This document shows positions 8,705 through 17,887 of a DNA stretch of 64,000 nt, piece after piece. Made by a program: the position numbers and the translations under genes. The first letter of the stretch is position 1. Every line of letters starts with the position of its first letter. Source of the DNA: Haloplanus rubicundus (GTDB taxonomy: Archaea > Halobacteriota > Halobacteria > Halobacteriales > Haloferacaceae); assembly GCF_003342675.1 (NCBI RefSeq), contig NZ_CP031148.1, positions 2,294,001-2,358,000 on the forward strand, given 5' to 3'. Below the pieces are notes generated by a model that worked only from the letters and a program-made list of their open reading frames with translations, was not told the DNA's origin and searched no databases.

Positions 8705-9961
8705 TTAGGGCCAGTTCCCGCCCGCGTCGTCGAACGCCCTCGCCACCCGTTCGATGGCGACGACGTAGGCCGCCGTCCGGAAGTTCGGCACGTCGTACGC
8801 CTCGAACGTCTCGACGAGGCGGTCGAACGCCTCGGTGACGATCCGTTCGAGTTCGTCGTTGACGCGCTCCTCGGTCCACGAGAAGCGCTGGCGGTTCTGC
8901 ACCCACTCGAAGTACGAGACGGTGACCCCGCCAGCGTTGGCGAGGATGTCCGGGAAGACGTAGACGTCGCGGTCGGTGAGCACGTCGTCGGCGTTGGGCG
9001 TCAGCGGGCCGTTGGCCGCCTCGACGATCACGTCGGCCCGCACGTCGCGCGCGATGTCCGCGGTGACCGCGTTCTCCAGCGCCGCGGGCACCAGCAGATC
9101 CACGTCGGCCGTCAGGAGTTCCTCGTTGCTCCATTCCTCGTCGGCGCCCTCGTAGCCGGTGACCGACCCCGTCTCGCGTTTGTGGTCTTTCACGGCCGTC
9201 ACGTCGAGGCCGTCGGCGGCGTAGACGGCGCCGCCCGAGTCGCTGACCACGACGACCGTCGCACCCTGCTCGGCCAACAGCCGCGCCGCGACCGACCCGG
9301 CGTTGCCGAAGCCCTGGACGGCGACCGTCGCGCCCTCGATGCCGCGACCGAGGTAGTCGAACGCCTCGCGGGCGGTGAGCATCACGGAGCGGCCGGTCGC
9401 CTCGACGCGGCCGGCGCTCCCGCCCGAGGTCGGTGCCTTCCCCGTGACGACGCCGGGTTCGGTCGTCCGTTCGAGCGTCTCGTAGGTGTCCTTGATCCAG
9501 TTCATCTCCCGCTGACCCGTGTTCACGTCGGGCGCGGGGATGTCGCGATCCTCGCCGACGAGCGGTCGGAGTTCGACGGCGAACGAGCGCGTGATCCGTT
9601 CGAGTTCGCTCTCGGAGTAGTTCCGGGGGTCGAACGCGATGCCACCTTTCGCGCCGCCGTAGGGGATATCGACCACCGCACACTTGTACACCATCCACCC
9701 GGAGAGCGCCTTCACTTCGTCGCGGGTGACGTTCGGGTGATAGCGGATGCCACCCTTGTACGGCCCGCGGTCGCCGTTGAACTGTGAGCGGTAGGCCCGA
9801 AACTGCTCGACCGAGCCGTCGTCCATGTCGACCGAGAGCGTCGTCGACAACACGCGCTCGGGGTGTTTGAGCCGCTCGATCACGTCGCCGTCCACGTCGG
9901 CGTAGGCGGCCGCGTCGTCGATCTGTTCCTGGAGGCTCTCGAACGGGTTGATGTCCGCCAT
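8705..9961 (-). CDS. gdhA: Glutamate dehydrogenase
   Basis: 418 aa, hexameric-type Glu/Leu/Phe/Val dehydrogenase interconverting glutamate with 2-oxoglutarate and ammonium. Active-site lysines lie in [11 protein letters not shown] (Lys69) and YGGAKGGI (Lys105). The Rossmann domain carries VQGFGNAGS, and [12 protein letters not shown] is typical of the family. Haloarchaea usually carry several paralogues that differ in cofactor, so NAD or NADP preference cannot be told here. It is probably monocistronic. Confidence 0.94.
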   Translation of the reverse strand: MADINPFESLQEQIDDAAAYADVDGDVIERLKHPERVLSTTLSVDMDDGSVEQFRAYRSQFNGDRGPYKGGIRYHPNVTRDEVKALSGWMVYKCAVVDIPYGGAKGGIAFDPRNYSESELERITRSFAVELRPLVGEDRDIPAPDVNTGQREMNWIKDTYETLERTTEPGVVTGKAPTSGGSAGRVEATGRSVMLTAREAFDYLGRGIEGATVAVQGFGNAGSVAARLLAEQGATVVVVSDSGGAVYAADGLDVTAVKDHKRETGSVTGYEGADEEWSNEELLTADVDLLVPAALENAVTADIARDVRADVIVEAANGPLTPNADDVLTDRDVYVFPDILANAGGVTVSYFEWVQNRQRFSWTEERVNDELERIVTEAFDRLVETFEAYDVPNFRTAAYVVAIERVARAFDDAGGNWP

Positions 9962-10013
9962 TTCAAAACGGGTTCGCCCCAGAGGGATACAGACTTTTCG
10001 ACACCGGTCGCCC

Positions 10014-10847
10014 TCAGCCGTCGTCCGGGACTCGCGCCAGGATGCGTTCCGCCCGCGCGATCAGCGGCGCGTCGATCATCTCGCCGTCCACCTCGAAGAC
10101 GCCCCGTTCCTCTCGGTCGGCCTCGTCCCGCGCCGCGAGCACCCGTTTCGCCCACACCACCGCCTCGGGGTCGGGCGCGAGGGCGTCGTGGACGACCCCG
10201 ATCTGATCGGGGTGGACAGCCATCTTCCCGTCGTAGCCGAGCGTCGCCGCGAACCGGGTCTCCTCCCGGAGGCCCTCGTGGTCGTCGAGATCCGTAAACA
10301 CGGTGTCCACGGCGTCGATGCCCGCCGCCCGCGCCGTCAGTACGACGCGTTCTCGGGCGTAGAGCACTTCCGTCCCCCCGGCAGTTCGGGTGGCGCCGAG
10401 GTCGGCCGCGAGGTCCTCCGCACCGAAACAGCAGGCGTCGACGGCCGTGTGTGCCGCCACCTCGCGGGCATCGAGGACGCCGGTCGCCGTCTCGATCAGG
10501 GCGAGGATCGGGACGGACAGGTCGCGGGCGTCGAGGGCGTCGGCGGCGCGTGGAACGGCCTCCGCGTCGGCTTTCGGCACCATCACCGCGTCGAGACGCT
10601 CGGCACCGGCGAGTGCATCGAGGTCGGTCGCGGCGTCGGCGATCCGGACCGCCACTTCGACCTCGGCGGCGGGGTCGAAGTCGGGATCCGAGAGCAGGTC
10701 GGCGACGGCTGCCCGTGCGTCGGCTTTTCGAGCGGGTGCCACGGCGTCTTCGAGGTCGAAGACGACCGTATCCGCGCCGGTCGTCGGTGCCTTGCGACAC
10801 ATCTCGGGGCGGTCGCCCGGCGAGAACAGGACGGTTCGGCGGACCAT
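10014..10847 (-). CDS. HpcH/HpaI aldolase (CitE-like CoA lyase)
   Basis: 277 aa TIM-barrel C-C lyase of the citrate lyase beta / malyl-CoA lyase / citramalyl-CoA lyase group. Family signatures: [10 protein letters not shown] at the N-terminus, [22 protein letters not shown], and [12 protein letters not shown] with the metal-binding acidic residues. The C-terminal KMAVHPDQI is typical. No citrate lyase alpha or gamma genes lie nearby, which argues against an ATP-independent citrate lyase. A malyl- or citramalyl-CoA lyase role is more likely, but the substrate is undetermined. Confidence 0.8.
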   Translation of the reverse strand: MVRRTVLFSPGDRPEMCRKAPTTGADTVVFDLEDAVAPARKADARAAVADLLSDPDFDPAAEVEVAVRIADAATDLDALAGAERLDAVMVPKADAEAVPRAADALDARDLSVPILALIETATGVLDAREVAAHTAVDACCFGAEDLAADLGATRTAGGTEVLYARERVVLTARAAGIDAVDTVFTDLDDHEGLREETRFAATLGYDGKMAVHPDQIGVVHDALAPDPEAVVWAKRVLAARDEADREERGVFEVDGEMIDAPLIARAERILARVPDDG

Positions 10848-10877
10848 GGTGGGCGGAGGGGTGCCCGAGACAAGAAA

Positions 10878-11267
10878 CTACAGGGCGAGGCCGACGGCGA
10901 CGACGTTCACGACGGAGGCAACGGCCCAGGGGAGCGCGAGGCCGGCGGGGACGAGGCCGCGGTAGTCCGCGGGCATCACGACCCACCCAATGACGGCGAC
11001 GGCGACGGCGCCACCCTTCAGGATGGCGAGGGCGGGGACGATCCCCACGTCGGCGATGAGGCCGGCCGCGACGGGGTTGACCTCGGTCAGGCCGAGACGG
11101 ATGCCGTAGACGGTGAGGGCGCCGTCGGCGACGAGGGCCGTCATTGCGACGATCCAGAGCACCGAGGCGTGGGTCGTCGTCCCCGTCGCGAGGGCGTCGA
11201 GGCGAGTCCCGCCGAGGGTGGGCCACGTCGTCTCCGTCGATTGGGGCCTAGCCGTATCGGTCGACAT
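10878..11267 (-). CDS. DUF5658-like membrane protein
   Basis: 130 aa. A Ser/Thr-rich N-terminus of about 33 residues is followed by about four membrane helices with the pattern ALVADGALTVYGIRLGLTEVNPVAAGLI. The helix-D-x3-T...E-x-NP arrangement is characteristic of small DUF5658-type archaeal/bacterial membrane proteins, from memory. The start at 11267 is preferred over one at 11471 because the extra 68 residues look non-coding and would run across a large inverted repeat. The stop is 30 bp before the downstream lyase gene. Function unknown. Confidence 0.65.
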   Translation of the reverse strand: MSTDTARPQSTETTWPTLGGTRLDALATGTTTHASVLWIVAMTALVADGALTVYGIRLGLTEVNPVAAGLIADVGIVPALAILKGGAVAVAVIGWVVMPADYRGLVPAGLALPWAVASVVNVVAVGLAL

Positions 11268-11406
11268 GGACGAACGGTTGGCGGCTATCCCCGTGAGTAT
11301 ACGGCGCGTACGGCGGGTAAACGAGTCGTTTATCGGGCCGATATGGGTCGTTGAACTCGGCGAGCGCCGTGACGACTCACCGCCCCGCCGCTCCGTCTCG
11401 TACGGG

Positions 11407-11474
11407 TTATTGTGAGTCGGTACCGGTGGGTCGCCGGACTGTCCTAGCGACCCACCGGTGAACAGTGACAATAA
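11407..11474 (-). repeat. Nested symmetric inverted repeat after fbp
   Basis: Inner arms ACCGGTGGGTCGC (11422-11434) and GCGACCCACCGGT (11447-11459) are perfect over 13 bp with a 12-nt loop. Outer arms TTATTGT (11407-11413) and ACAATAA (11468-11474) are perfect over 7 bp, each separated from the inner arm by exactly 8 nt. The element begins 6 nt after the fbp stop (minus strand), so it would form a large 3-prime hairpin in the fba-fbp mRNA. It resembles the element at 56732-56811 in layout. Confidence 0.75.
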
Positions 11475-11480
11475 TGCGTC

Positions 11481-12323
11481 TCAGTCGAGCGCGGCTTCCA
11501 GCCGGTCGATCAGCGCCTCGTTGCCGAGATACACCGGCGTCCGCTGGTGGAGGCTAGTGGGATCGACGTCGAGCACCGATCCCGTGCCGTCCGAACTCCG
11601 GCCGCCGGCGCACTCGATCACGTAGCCGACGGGGTTACACTCGAACTGGAGGCGGAGTTTGCCCTCGGGCGCCGACTGCAGGGCGGGGTAGGCGAACACG
11701 CCGCCGTAGGTGAGCACTTGGTTCACGTCGCCGATCATCGCGCCGCCGTAGCGGAGTTTGAGTTCCGACTCGATCTCCTCGACGTAGCCGGCGACGTCGG
11801 CGGGCCAGTCCGGGACGCGCCCGCCGAAGCCGTACACCGTCGGGTCCGCTGGGAGGGTCACGTCCGCGTTCAGGACCGTCGACTCGCCGTCGTCGATCAG
11901 GTACTCCGTGACGGTTCCCTCGCGGGCGAACGCCATCGTGGTGATGGGGCCGTAGAGGACGTAGCCCGCGGCGACCAGGTCGTGCCCGCTCGCGGGGAGT
12001 TCGGCGTCGTAGACGCCGACGATGGTCCCCATGACGTTGTTCGGCTGCAGGTTCGACGAGCCGTCGAGGGGGTCGACGGCGACGGCGCAGCCCTCGCCCG
12101 TGTCGACGACGCCCTCGCGTTCCTCGCTGGCGTAGGCACCGACGCCGTCGATGCGTCCGAGGCGCTCCTCGAGCAACTCGTCGGCGTACTCGTCGGCCGC
12201 CAGTCGTCGCTCGCCGGAGGGGTTCTCGGTGCCCGCCGTCTCCCGACGGCCGGGAAGCCCCGACCGAATCTCGGGGGCGGCGGCGGCGACGGCCTCGCGA
12301 ATCGCCGCGACGGTGTCCGTCAT
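11481..12323 (-). CDS. fbp: Fructose-1,6-bisphosphatase, class I type
   Basis: 280 aa, sugar phosphatase of the FBPase/inositol monophosphatase fold, removing the 1-phosphate of fructose 1,6-bisphosphate in gluconeogenesis. The metal-binding motif DPLDGSSN is intact, followed by [13 protein letters not shown], with SEEREG upstream as the first carboxylate cluster. The C-terminal [19 protein letters not shown] is typical of class I FBPase. The ATG overlaps the aldolase stop by one base (TGATG), so the two enzymes form a translationally coupled operon. Confidence 0.93.
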   Translation of the reverse strand: MTDTVAAIREAVAAAAPEIRSGLPGRRETAGTENPSGERRLAADEYADELLEERLGRIDGVGAYASEEREGVVDTGEGCAVAVDPLDGSSNLQPNNVMGTIVGVYDAELPASGHDLVAAGYVLYGPITTMAFAREGTVTEYLIDDGESTVLNADVTLPADPTVYGFGGRVPDWPADVAGYVEEIESELKLRYGGAMIGDVNQVLTYGGVFAYPALQSAPEGKLRLQFECNPVGYVIECAGGRSSDGTGSVLDVDPTSLHQRTPVYLGNEALIDRLEAALD

Positions 12324-13135
12324 CAGTCGCTCGCTTCGAGGCCCGCGCTCGCAGCCAGTGCCTCGTCGACCGACGCGTCGTCGAAGATGACGGCTTCGAG
12401 GCCGTCGAGGATGGCTTCGGGGTTCTCGCGCTGGAAGACGTTGCGCCCGACCGCCAGCCCCGAGGCGCCGGCGTCCATCGCCTCGCGCACCGTCGAGAGG
12501 AACGCCTCGTCGCTGGTCTTCGACCCGCCGCTCATGACCACCTTCATGTCGCCCGCGCTCTGGACGGCCCAGTTCATCGCGTCCGGGGAGCCGGGATACT
12601 TCACCTTCGCGATGTCGGCGCCGAGTTCGAGGCCGAGACGGGAGGCGTAGGCGATGGTGTCCGGGCTGGTGTCGTCTTTGAGTCCCTGCCCACGTGGGTA
12701 GGACCACATCACGACGCCCATATCGTGTTCGCGGGCTTTCTCCTGTGCCCGCCGGAACTCCTCGGCCATCTCGACTTCGTGGTTGGAGCCGCCGTAGAAC
12801 GTGAAGCCGATGGCGTCCGCGCCGACTTCGGCCGCGTAGTCGACCGACCAGTTGACCGCGGAGTCGGGTTCGCCCATCCAGAGGTTGCTCGTGCCGTTGA
12901 GCTTCGCCAGCAGGGTCACGTCGTCCTCGTAGGAGGGGTAGTACGCCTCGGCGACGCCCTTCTGGACCGCCACGGCGGTCACCGCGTCGTGGGTTCCCAC
13001 GTCGAACACCGTCGACGGGTCGGTCGTCGCCGGCACCGGCTCGAAGTCGACCGGGCCGTGTTCGAGCCCGTGGTCGTACGCGAGTATCAGCGCCTTGCCG
13101 TCACGGGTGATCGCGTCGTCAGCACCGGGAATCAT
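12323..13135 (-). CDS. fba: Fructose-bisphosphate aldolase, archaeal class I (DhnA type)
   Basis: 270 aa TIM-barrel Schiff-base aldolase of the archaeal DhnA family, cleaving or forming fructose 1,6-bisphosphate. The Schiff-base lysine is in [11 protein letters not shown] (Lys177 or Lys179). The N-terminal [11 protein letters not shown] and the phosphate-binding SGGSKTSDE and [10 protein letters not shown] are conserved. The start at 13135 fits family length and a TATA box about 30 bases upstream. It is coupled to fbp, which makes a bidirectional glycolysis/gluconeogenesis pair. Confidence 0.93.
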   Translation of the reverse strand: MIPGADDAITRDGKALILAYDHGLEHGPVDFEPVPATTDPSTVFDVGTHDAVTAVAVQKGVAEAYYPSYEDDVTLLAKLNGTSNLWMGEPDSAVNWSVDYAAEVGADAIGFTFYGGSNHEVEMAEEFRRAQEKAREHDMGVVMWSYPRGQGLKDDTSPDTIAYASRLGLELGADIAKVKYPGSPDAMNWAVQSAGDMKVVMSGGSKTSDEAFLSTVREAMDAGASGLAVGRNVFQRENPEAILDGLEAVIFDDASVDEALAASAGLEASD

Positions 13136-13158
13136 GTGTGTAGACCTACCGGCGAAAT

Positions 13159-13177
13159 ACCACATAAAGCGTGTGGT
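13159..13177 (-). promoter_or_regulatory. fba promoter with palindrome over the TATA box
   Basis: ACCACA (13159-13164) and TGTGGT (13172-13177) form a perfect 6-bp inverted repeat, 7-nt spacer. Read on the minus strand the spacer supplies CTTTATG, the likely TATA box, about 30 bases before the fba ATG. A repressor bound here would block TBP/TFB. The TACT-N7/8-GAGTA pattern of TrmB is not seen. Confidence 0.4.
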
Positions 13178-13256
13178 CGGCGGTGGTGAGTCGTCGCACC
13201 GACTCGCCGCTACGAAAAACGGGAGGCTGATGACGACCGAAGACGGACGCACGACC

Positions 13257-14075
13257 ATGGCTCGGACGGAACTACGTATCGCGGCCGTCGCCCTCCTCCT
13301 CCTCGTCGCGGGGTGTGCCGCGCTCGGGCCGGGCGGTTCCGGGACGCAGACGCCGACCGAAACGGCGGCATCGACCGCAACGGGGACGCCGACGCCGACC
13401 GAAACGGCGGCACCGACCGCAACGGGGACGCCGACCGACGCCGACCGCGCGCGGTATCCCGACGGCTGGTCGGCGGCGGGGATCGACGACCCCGACGCGG
13501 CGCTCGCCGCCCACTATCGAGCGACCCTCGCCGGCCCGTCGGTGACGGTGACCTACCGGTCGCGGATACGCGAGTCGACGAACGACCGCGGGGCGAACAC
13601 CACGCTCGCCATGCGGGTCGACACGGCGTCCGAGCGGCTGTACGCCGACCTCGACGGCTCGGACACCCATCGCGAGGCCTTCTTCGCCGACGGCACCCTC
13701 ACCCAGTGGAGCGTCGAGAACGAAACGGTCGCCGACCGGTCGGGAACGACGTTCTCGCGGGCCGCCCGGTCGATAGATCGGTCGGTCCTCTACTCGCATC
13801 TCCTGCTCTACACGCTGGAGCGAACCGGTAGCGTCGAGCGGTCGGGGACGACGGCGCTCGTCTACAACGTGACCGGCGTCCCCGACAGCACCGTCTCGAA
13901 CACGTACGGGACAGCCACCGGCGCGTCCGGACGGGTCGTCGTCGGCCGCGACGGCCGCGTCTTCGACGTCGAGACGACCGTGACCTACACCGGTGGGACG
14001 GTCACGTACCACTACGGCCACGCGGCAGTCGGCGAGACGGCGGTCGAGCGGCCGGGGTGGATGGACGAGGCGTGA
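13257..14075 (+). CDS. Secreted lipoprotein, unknown function
   Basis: 272 aa from the start chosen here. The signal peptide RIAAVALLLLVAGC carries a lipobox whose Cys would be lipidated. It is followed by a low-complexity linker with an imperfect tandem repeat of TPTETAA(S/P)TATGTP, then a globular beta-rich domain. An upstream ATG at 13230 (nine codons longer, with GGGAGG a few bases before it) is an alternative start. This type of haloarchaeal lipoprotein with a domain comparable to LolA/LppX-like beta folds is common, but no function can be given. Confidence 0.72.
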   Translation: MARTELRIAAVALLLLVAGCAALGPGGSGTQTPTETAASTATGTPTPTETAAPTATGTPTDADRARYPDGWSAAGIDDPDAALAAHYRATLAGPSVTVTYRSRIRESTNDRGANTTLAMRVDTASERLYADLDGSDTHREAFFADGTLTQWSVENETVADRSGTTFSRAARSIDRSVLYSHLLLYTLERTGSVERSGTTALVYNVTGVPDSTVSNTYGTATGASGRVVVGRDGRVFDVETTVTYTGGTVTYHYGHAAVGETAVERPGWMDEA

Positions 14076-14112
14076 ACGGCGACGGCTCGGGACGGTCGAG
14101 CCCTCGCCTCCG

Positions 14113-14574
14113 TCACCAGTCGAATTCGTGGTGGACCGCTCGCCCCGCATCGTTCAGGACGGGGCCGATCACCGCCGTCACGCCGTCCAGAATCTCCGCG
14201 GAGCGAACGTTCGGCTCGCCGCCCGTGAACTCAGTTACCTCCGCGCCGCTCACGCTGTAGACGACCCGTCCGAAGCCGGCCGTCCGCATCCCGCCGGCAC
14301 ACATCGGACAGGGTTCGGTGCTGGTGTACATGACCATCTCGGCACGCTCGGTCGGGTCGTACTCCCGGCACGCGCGGTACGCGAGGTGGAGCTCCGGGTG
14401 GCGGCGGATGTCGTCTTCGGTGTTGATCCGGTTCGACTCGCGCATGACGACGGCGTCGTCGCGGACGAGGACGGAGCCGAACGGCTCGTCGCCACGGGCG
14501 GCGGCCTCGCGGGCCAGATCGAGGGCCGCCCGCATGTGCGACGCGTGATCGAAGCCGTCGAAGTCGGTGACCAT
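14113..14574 (-). CDS. Cytosine/guanine deaminase-like zinc enzyme
   Basis: 153 aa, CMP/dCMP deaminase superfamily. Zinc ligands: His in RRHPELH (HPE in place of the common HAE) with the catalytic Glu two residues later, and the two Cys of PCPMCAGGM. The small size, N-terminal MRAALDLAREAAARGDEPFGSVLV and lack of an RNA-binding extension fit guanine- or cytosine-deaminase-like nucleobase salvage enzymes rather than tRNA editing TadA, but the substrate is uncertain. Its start lies 82 bp from the divergent dehydrogenase. Confidence 0.8.
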   Translation of the reverse strand: MVTDFDGFDHASHMRAALDLAREAAARGDEPFGSVLVRDDAVVMRESNRINTEDDIRRHPELHLAYRACREYDPTERAEMVMYTSTEPCPMCAGGMRTAGFGRVVYSVSGAEVTEFTGGEPNVRSAEILDGVTAVIGPVLNDAGRAVHHEFDW

Positions 14575-14655
14575 GGCCGAATTAAACGTCCGCCGGAGTA
14601 TCACTCGTTCGGTGCGGTCGCTACCCTTACAACCCACGGCCGCACAGGGACGACC

Positions 14656-15516
14656 ATGCGAGGATTCGATCAGATCGACACCGTCGGGGTCGTCGGCGCC
14701 GGCACGATGGGCAGCGGAATCGCACAGGTGGCCGCCACCGCCGGCTACGACGTGGTGATGCGCGACATCGAGGACTCCCTCGTCGCCGACGGCTTCGACC
14801 GCATCGACGACAGCCTCTCGCGGTTCGTCGAGAAAGAACAGCTCTCCCGCGAGGAGGCCGACGCCGCCGTCTCCCGAATCACCGGCACGACCGATCTCGC
14901 GGACCTCGCCGACTGCGACTACGTCATCGAGGCCGCGGTCGAGAACATGGAGATCAAACAGGACATCTTCGCGGACCTCGACGCGGCCGTCGACGACGAC
15001 GTGATCCTCGCGACCAACACCTCCACGCTCTCGATCACGACCATCGCGTCGGCCACCGACCGGCCGGAACTCGTCGTCGGCCTGCACTTCATGAACCCCG
15101 CGCCGATCATGGAGGGACTCGAACTCGTCGTGGGCGAGAAGACGACCGACGCGGCCGTCGAGTGCTCGCACGCCCTCGCCGAGGACTTCGGCAAGACGAC
15201 GTGGGAGTCCGACGACAAACCCGGCTTCGTCGTCAACCGAGTGCTGATGCCGTGGATCAACGAGGGCATTCGCGCCTACGACGAGGGCGTCGCCGACAAG
15301 GCCGACATGGACTCGGGGCTCAAACTCGGCACGAACGTCCCGATGGGGCCGCTCGAACTCGCCGACCACATCGGTCTCGACGTCTGTCTCGACGCCAGCC
15401 AGACGCTCGCGGAGGAACTCGGCGACCGCTACAAGCCGCCGTACCTACTCAAGCGGAAGGTCGACGCAGGCGATCTGGGTCGGAAGACGGGGAAGGGCTT
15501 CTACGAGTACGAGTAA
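14656..15516 (+). CDS. 3-hydroxyacyl-CoA dehydrogenase
   Basis: 286 aa. NAD-dependent oxidation of 3-hydroxyacyl-CoA in beta-oxidation or PHB-type metabolism. The Rossmann motif GVVGAGTMGSGIAQ is at residues 10-23, NTSTLSIT and the catalytic His in GLHFMNPAP follow, and the C-terminal domain NRVLMPWINEGIRAYDEGVA and KTGKGFYEYE are typical. The start at 14656 is used because the longer frame upstream is the antisense of the deaminase. It is not fused to an enoyl-CoA hydratase domain. Confidence 0.93.
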   Translation: MRGFDQIDTVGVVGAGTMGSGIAQVAATAGYDVVMRDIEDSLVADGFDRIDDSLSRFVEKEQLSREEADAAVSRITGTTDLADLADCDYVIEAAVENMEIKQDIFADLDAAVDDDVILATNTSTLSITTIASATDRPELVVGLHFMNPAPIMEGLELVVGEKTTDAAVECSHALAEDFGKTTWESDDKPGFVVNRVLMPWINEGIRAYDEGVADKADMDSGLKLGTNVPMGPLELADHIGLDVCLDASQTLAEELGDRYKPPYLLKRKVDAGDLGRKTGKGFYEYE

Positions 15517-15520
15517 CGGA

Positions 15521-15919
15521 TTGACCGACGCCGTCACCTACCCGTCCGTCCGACTCGTCCTCGACCTCCACGAACAGGTCGTCGCGGAAGGTGACGCTAC
15601 GGAACCGGGCGTCCGGTCGGAAGCTGCAGTCGAATCAGCGTTGCAGTACGTTTCAGAGGGGTTCTTCGGTGAAGTCCCCGAATCGACCCACGAAAAAGCG
15701 GTGCATCTGATGCGACTGCTCGTCGCCGATCATCCGTTCGTCGACGGAAACAAGCGAACGGCACTCCGGACGGTAGTCGTCTTCTACATGCTGAACGGAT
15801 ACACGTTTGACTACGGCGACGAGATCCGTACGTTACTTCGCCGCTTCGCGACCGACGAAGCCGAGGTGGACATCGAGACGGCAGTCGTCTACTTTCGGAG
15901 TTGCACTCGGCGGAACTGA
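15521..15919 (+). CDS. doc: Doc-type (death-on-curing, Fic fold) toxin
   Basis: 132 aa, Fic/Doc superfamily. The core motif HPFVDGNKRTA (compare HxFxxANKRTA of phage P1 Doc) lies at about residues 71-81. Doc enzymes phosphorylate EF-Tu-like factors, while Fic enzymes transfer AMP. The Lys in GNKR favours the Doc type. The start is a TTG at 15521, only 4 bp after the dehydrogenase stop; no ATG start is available before the conserved part. No Phd-like antitoxin gene lies upstream. A 55-aa ORF follows 33 bp downstream. GC content is visibly lower than in its neighbours, hinting at transfer. Confidence 0.82.
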   Translation: MTDAVTYPSVRLVLDLHEQVVAEGDATEPGVRSEAAVESALQYVSEGFFGEVPESTHEKAVHLMRLLVADHPFVDGNKRTALRTVVVFYMLNGYTFDYGDEIRTLLRRFATDEAEVDIETAVVYFRSCTRRN

Positions 15920-15952
15920 TAAACGGACGCGACGAGTAAGCGCAAAACAAGA

Positions 15953-16120
15953 ATGGCGTCCAGTACCGATGCCTCGTCGGTCGACAAAGAGGTTCGCCGC
16001 CTGTACGAGCGGTATCAGTCCGCCGAGAGCGACGAGGAACGCCGCGAAATAGCACTGGAGATGGGGGCACTCGACGGACGCCGCCACGCCGACATCTACG
16101 ACGCACTCGAAGACGAGTGA
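15953..16120 (+). CDS. 55-aa acidic helical protein, possible Doc partner
   Basis: Short ORF of 55 aa starting [14 protein letters not shown] and ending YDALEDE. It is predicted to be almost wholly helical (RRLYERYQSAESDEERREI, then ALEMGALDGRRHADIYDAL) and strongly charged. It follows the Doc-like gene by 33 bp on the same strand with the same relaxed codon use. By position it is a candidate antitoxin in reversed (toxin-first) order. No DNA-binding fold or known antitoxin family is recognised, so this is inference. Confidence 0.55.
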   Translation: MASSTDASSVDKEVRRLYERYQSAESDEERREIALEMGALDGRRHADIYDALEDE

Positions 16121-16196
16121 CCGATCCGGGGCGGCCGCGGTGCGCGTACCGCTCGATACCGGCCCCTTTTCTACACGCACCACCTCGTACCCGTCG

Positions 16197-16931
16197 ATGG
16201 AAGTCGCCATCCTCACCGTCGGCGACGAGGTACTGTCGGGCGATACGGCGAACGCGAACGCGACGTGGCTGGCGTCACGACTCACCGACGCGGGCGCGAC
16301 GGTCGCCCGCATCCTCACCCTCCCCGACGACCGCGCGGCCATCCGCGAGACGGTCGAGACGTGGCGCGAAACCTTCGACGCCGTAATCGTCACCGGCGGC
16401 CTCGGCGGCACCCACGACGACGTGACCGCGGACGCCATCGCGGACGCCTTCTCCCGTGAGCTGGTCGTCCACCCCGCGGTCCGCGAGGACGTGATCGAGA
16501 CGGTCGCCGCCTACCGCGACCGGAATCCGGACCTCGTGGAGGCCCACGACCTCGACATCGACGTGGACGCGTGGGCGGCGTTGCCCGAGGGGAGCCGACC
16601 GCTCGTGAACCCCGAAGGCCTCTGTCCCGGCTGCGTCCTCGACACCGTCTACGCCTTCCCCGGCGTCCCCGCGGAGGTGCGGGCGCTGTTCGACCTCGTG
16701 GCCGGCGAGTTCGGCGGCGACGCCGTCTCGACGACGCTCTACACCCCTCAGCCCGAGGGGTCGATGGTCGAGGCGGTCGCCGGCGTCCGCGACCGGTTCG
16801 ACGTGACCGTCGGCAGCTACCCCAGTACGGAGACGCGCAACCGAATCAAGCTGACCGGCACCGACCCCGACGCCGTCGCCGCGGCGGCCGCGTGGCTCCG
16901 CGACCGGATCGACGTCGTCGAGGGGCCCTAA
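16197..16931 (+). CDS. MoaB/CinA-like molybdopterin-binding domain protein
   Basis: 244 aa. The N-terminal molybdopterin-binding (MoCF_BD) fold has the signatures ILTVGDEVLSGDTANANA and VTGGLGGTHDDVTADAIA. The C-terminal part resembles the COG1058 group (CinA N-terminal domain), with YAFPGVPAEVRALF. Such proteins are related to NMN deamidase/pyrophosphatase CinA or to molybdenum cofactor enzymes. Which reaction applies cannot be told. It is followed by an ABC transporter operon with its own promoter-like CGTTTAACC before it. Confidence 0.78.
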   Translation: MEVAILTVGDEVLSGDTANANATWLASRLTDAGATVARILTLPDDRAAIRETVETWRETFDAVIVTGGLGGTHDDVTADAIADAFSRELVVHPAVREDVIETVAAYRDRNPDLVEAHDLDIDVDAWAALPEGSRPLVNPEGLCPGCVLDTVYAFPGVPAEVRALFDLVAGEFGGDAVSTTLYTPQPEGSMVEAVAGVRDRFDVTVGSYPSTETRNRIKLTGTDPDAVAAAAAWLRDRIDVVEGP

Positions 16932-16996
16932 CTCCCTATCACGAGTGATTCTGCGGGCCGTGCGTTTAACCCCTCCCCATCCGTCGCTCCGACCAG

Positions 16997-17887
16997 ATGA
17001 TCGAGGTCGAAGGCCTCCGCAAGACCTACGGCGACTTCCCCGCCGTCGTCGGCAGCACGTTCGACGTGGACCGCGGCGAAATCTTCGGGATCGTCGGCCC
17101 GAACGGCGCGGGCAAGACGACGACGCTGAAGATGATCGCCGGCCTCGTCGACCCGAGCGTGGGGACGGCCACCGTCGCCGGCGTCGACGCCGGCAATCCG
17201 GAGATGCGGCACTCGCTCGGCTTCCTCCCCGAGGAGTCACCGCTCTACGAGGACATGACCGCCCGGTCGTATCTCGACTTCTTCGCCGACCTCTACGACG
17301 TGCCGGAGGGCGAGGCGAGCGAACGCATCGAGCGGACGCTCGACCGCCTCGAACTCGACCACCGTGATCGCCGCCTCGGCGACGTATCGAAGGGCATGAA
17401 ACGCAAGGTCGCCATCGCGCGGTCGCTGGTGAACGACCCCGACGTGCTGATCTACGACGAACCCGCGAGCGGCCTCGATCCGCTGACGACCAACTACGTC
17501 CTGGAGTTCGTCCGCGAACTCCGCGACGCGGGCAAGACCGTCCTCTTCAGCGCACACAACCTCTATCACGTCGAGAGCGTCTGTGACCGCGTCGCCATCA
17601 TGAACCGGGGCGAAATCGTCGCCCGCGGCACCGTCCCCGAAATCCGTGACGAGTACGGCACCACCGAGTACCGCGTGTTCACGTCCGTCGCCGTCGACGG
17701 CGCGGCACAGGAGGGGGACCGCCACGTCGTGACCGTCGACGACATGGCGGCGGTGGAGGACGTGCGCGAACGCGCCGCCGCGGCGGGCGGCGAGGTGGTG
17801 GACATCCGCACCCGCGAACCGAGCCTCGAAGACATCTTCCTCGACTTGGCGGCGGACGCCGACCCCGACCCACGGGGTGGAGCGTGA
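16997..17887 (+). CDS. ABC exporter ATP-binding protein
   Basis: 296 aa ATPase of a NatA/CcmA/Ybh-type ABC-2 exporter. Walker A GPNGAGKTT, signature DVSKGMKRKVAIARSL, Walker B VLIYDEPASGLD and switch His in SAHNLYHVE are all present. The C-terminal 80 residues form the usual small regulatory domain. Its stop overlaps the GTG start of the next gene by 4 bp. With the two following permeases it forms a three-gene exporter; the cargo is unknown. Confidence 0.92.
   Translation: MIEVEGLRKTYGDFPAVVGSTFDVDRGEIFGIVGPNGAGKTTTLKMIAGLVDPSVGTATVAGVDAGNPEMRHSLGFLPEESPLYEDMTARSYLDFFADLYDVPEGEASERIERTLDRLELDHRDRRLGDVSKGMKRKVAIARSLVNDPDVLIYDEPASGLDPLTTNYVLEFVRELRDAGKTVLFSAHNLYHVESVCDRVAIMNRGEIVARGTVPEIRDEYGTTEYRVFTSVAVDGAAQEGDRHVVTVDDMAAVEDVRERAAAAGGEVVDIRTREPSLEDIFLDLAADADPDPRGGA

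Noticed and set aside
13993-15516. Apparent 507-aa fusion ending in 3-hydroxyacyl-CoA dehydrogenase
   Set aside because: The first 221 codons are antisense to the deaminase gene; the dehydrogenase starts cleanly at 14656.
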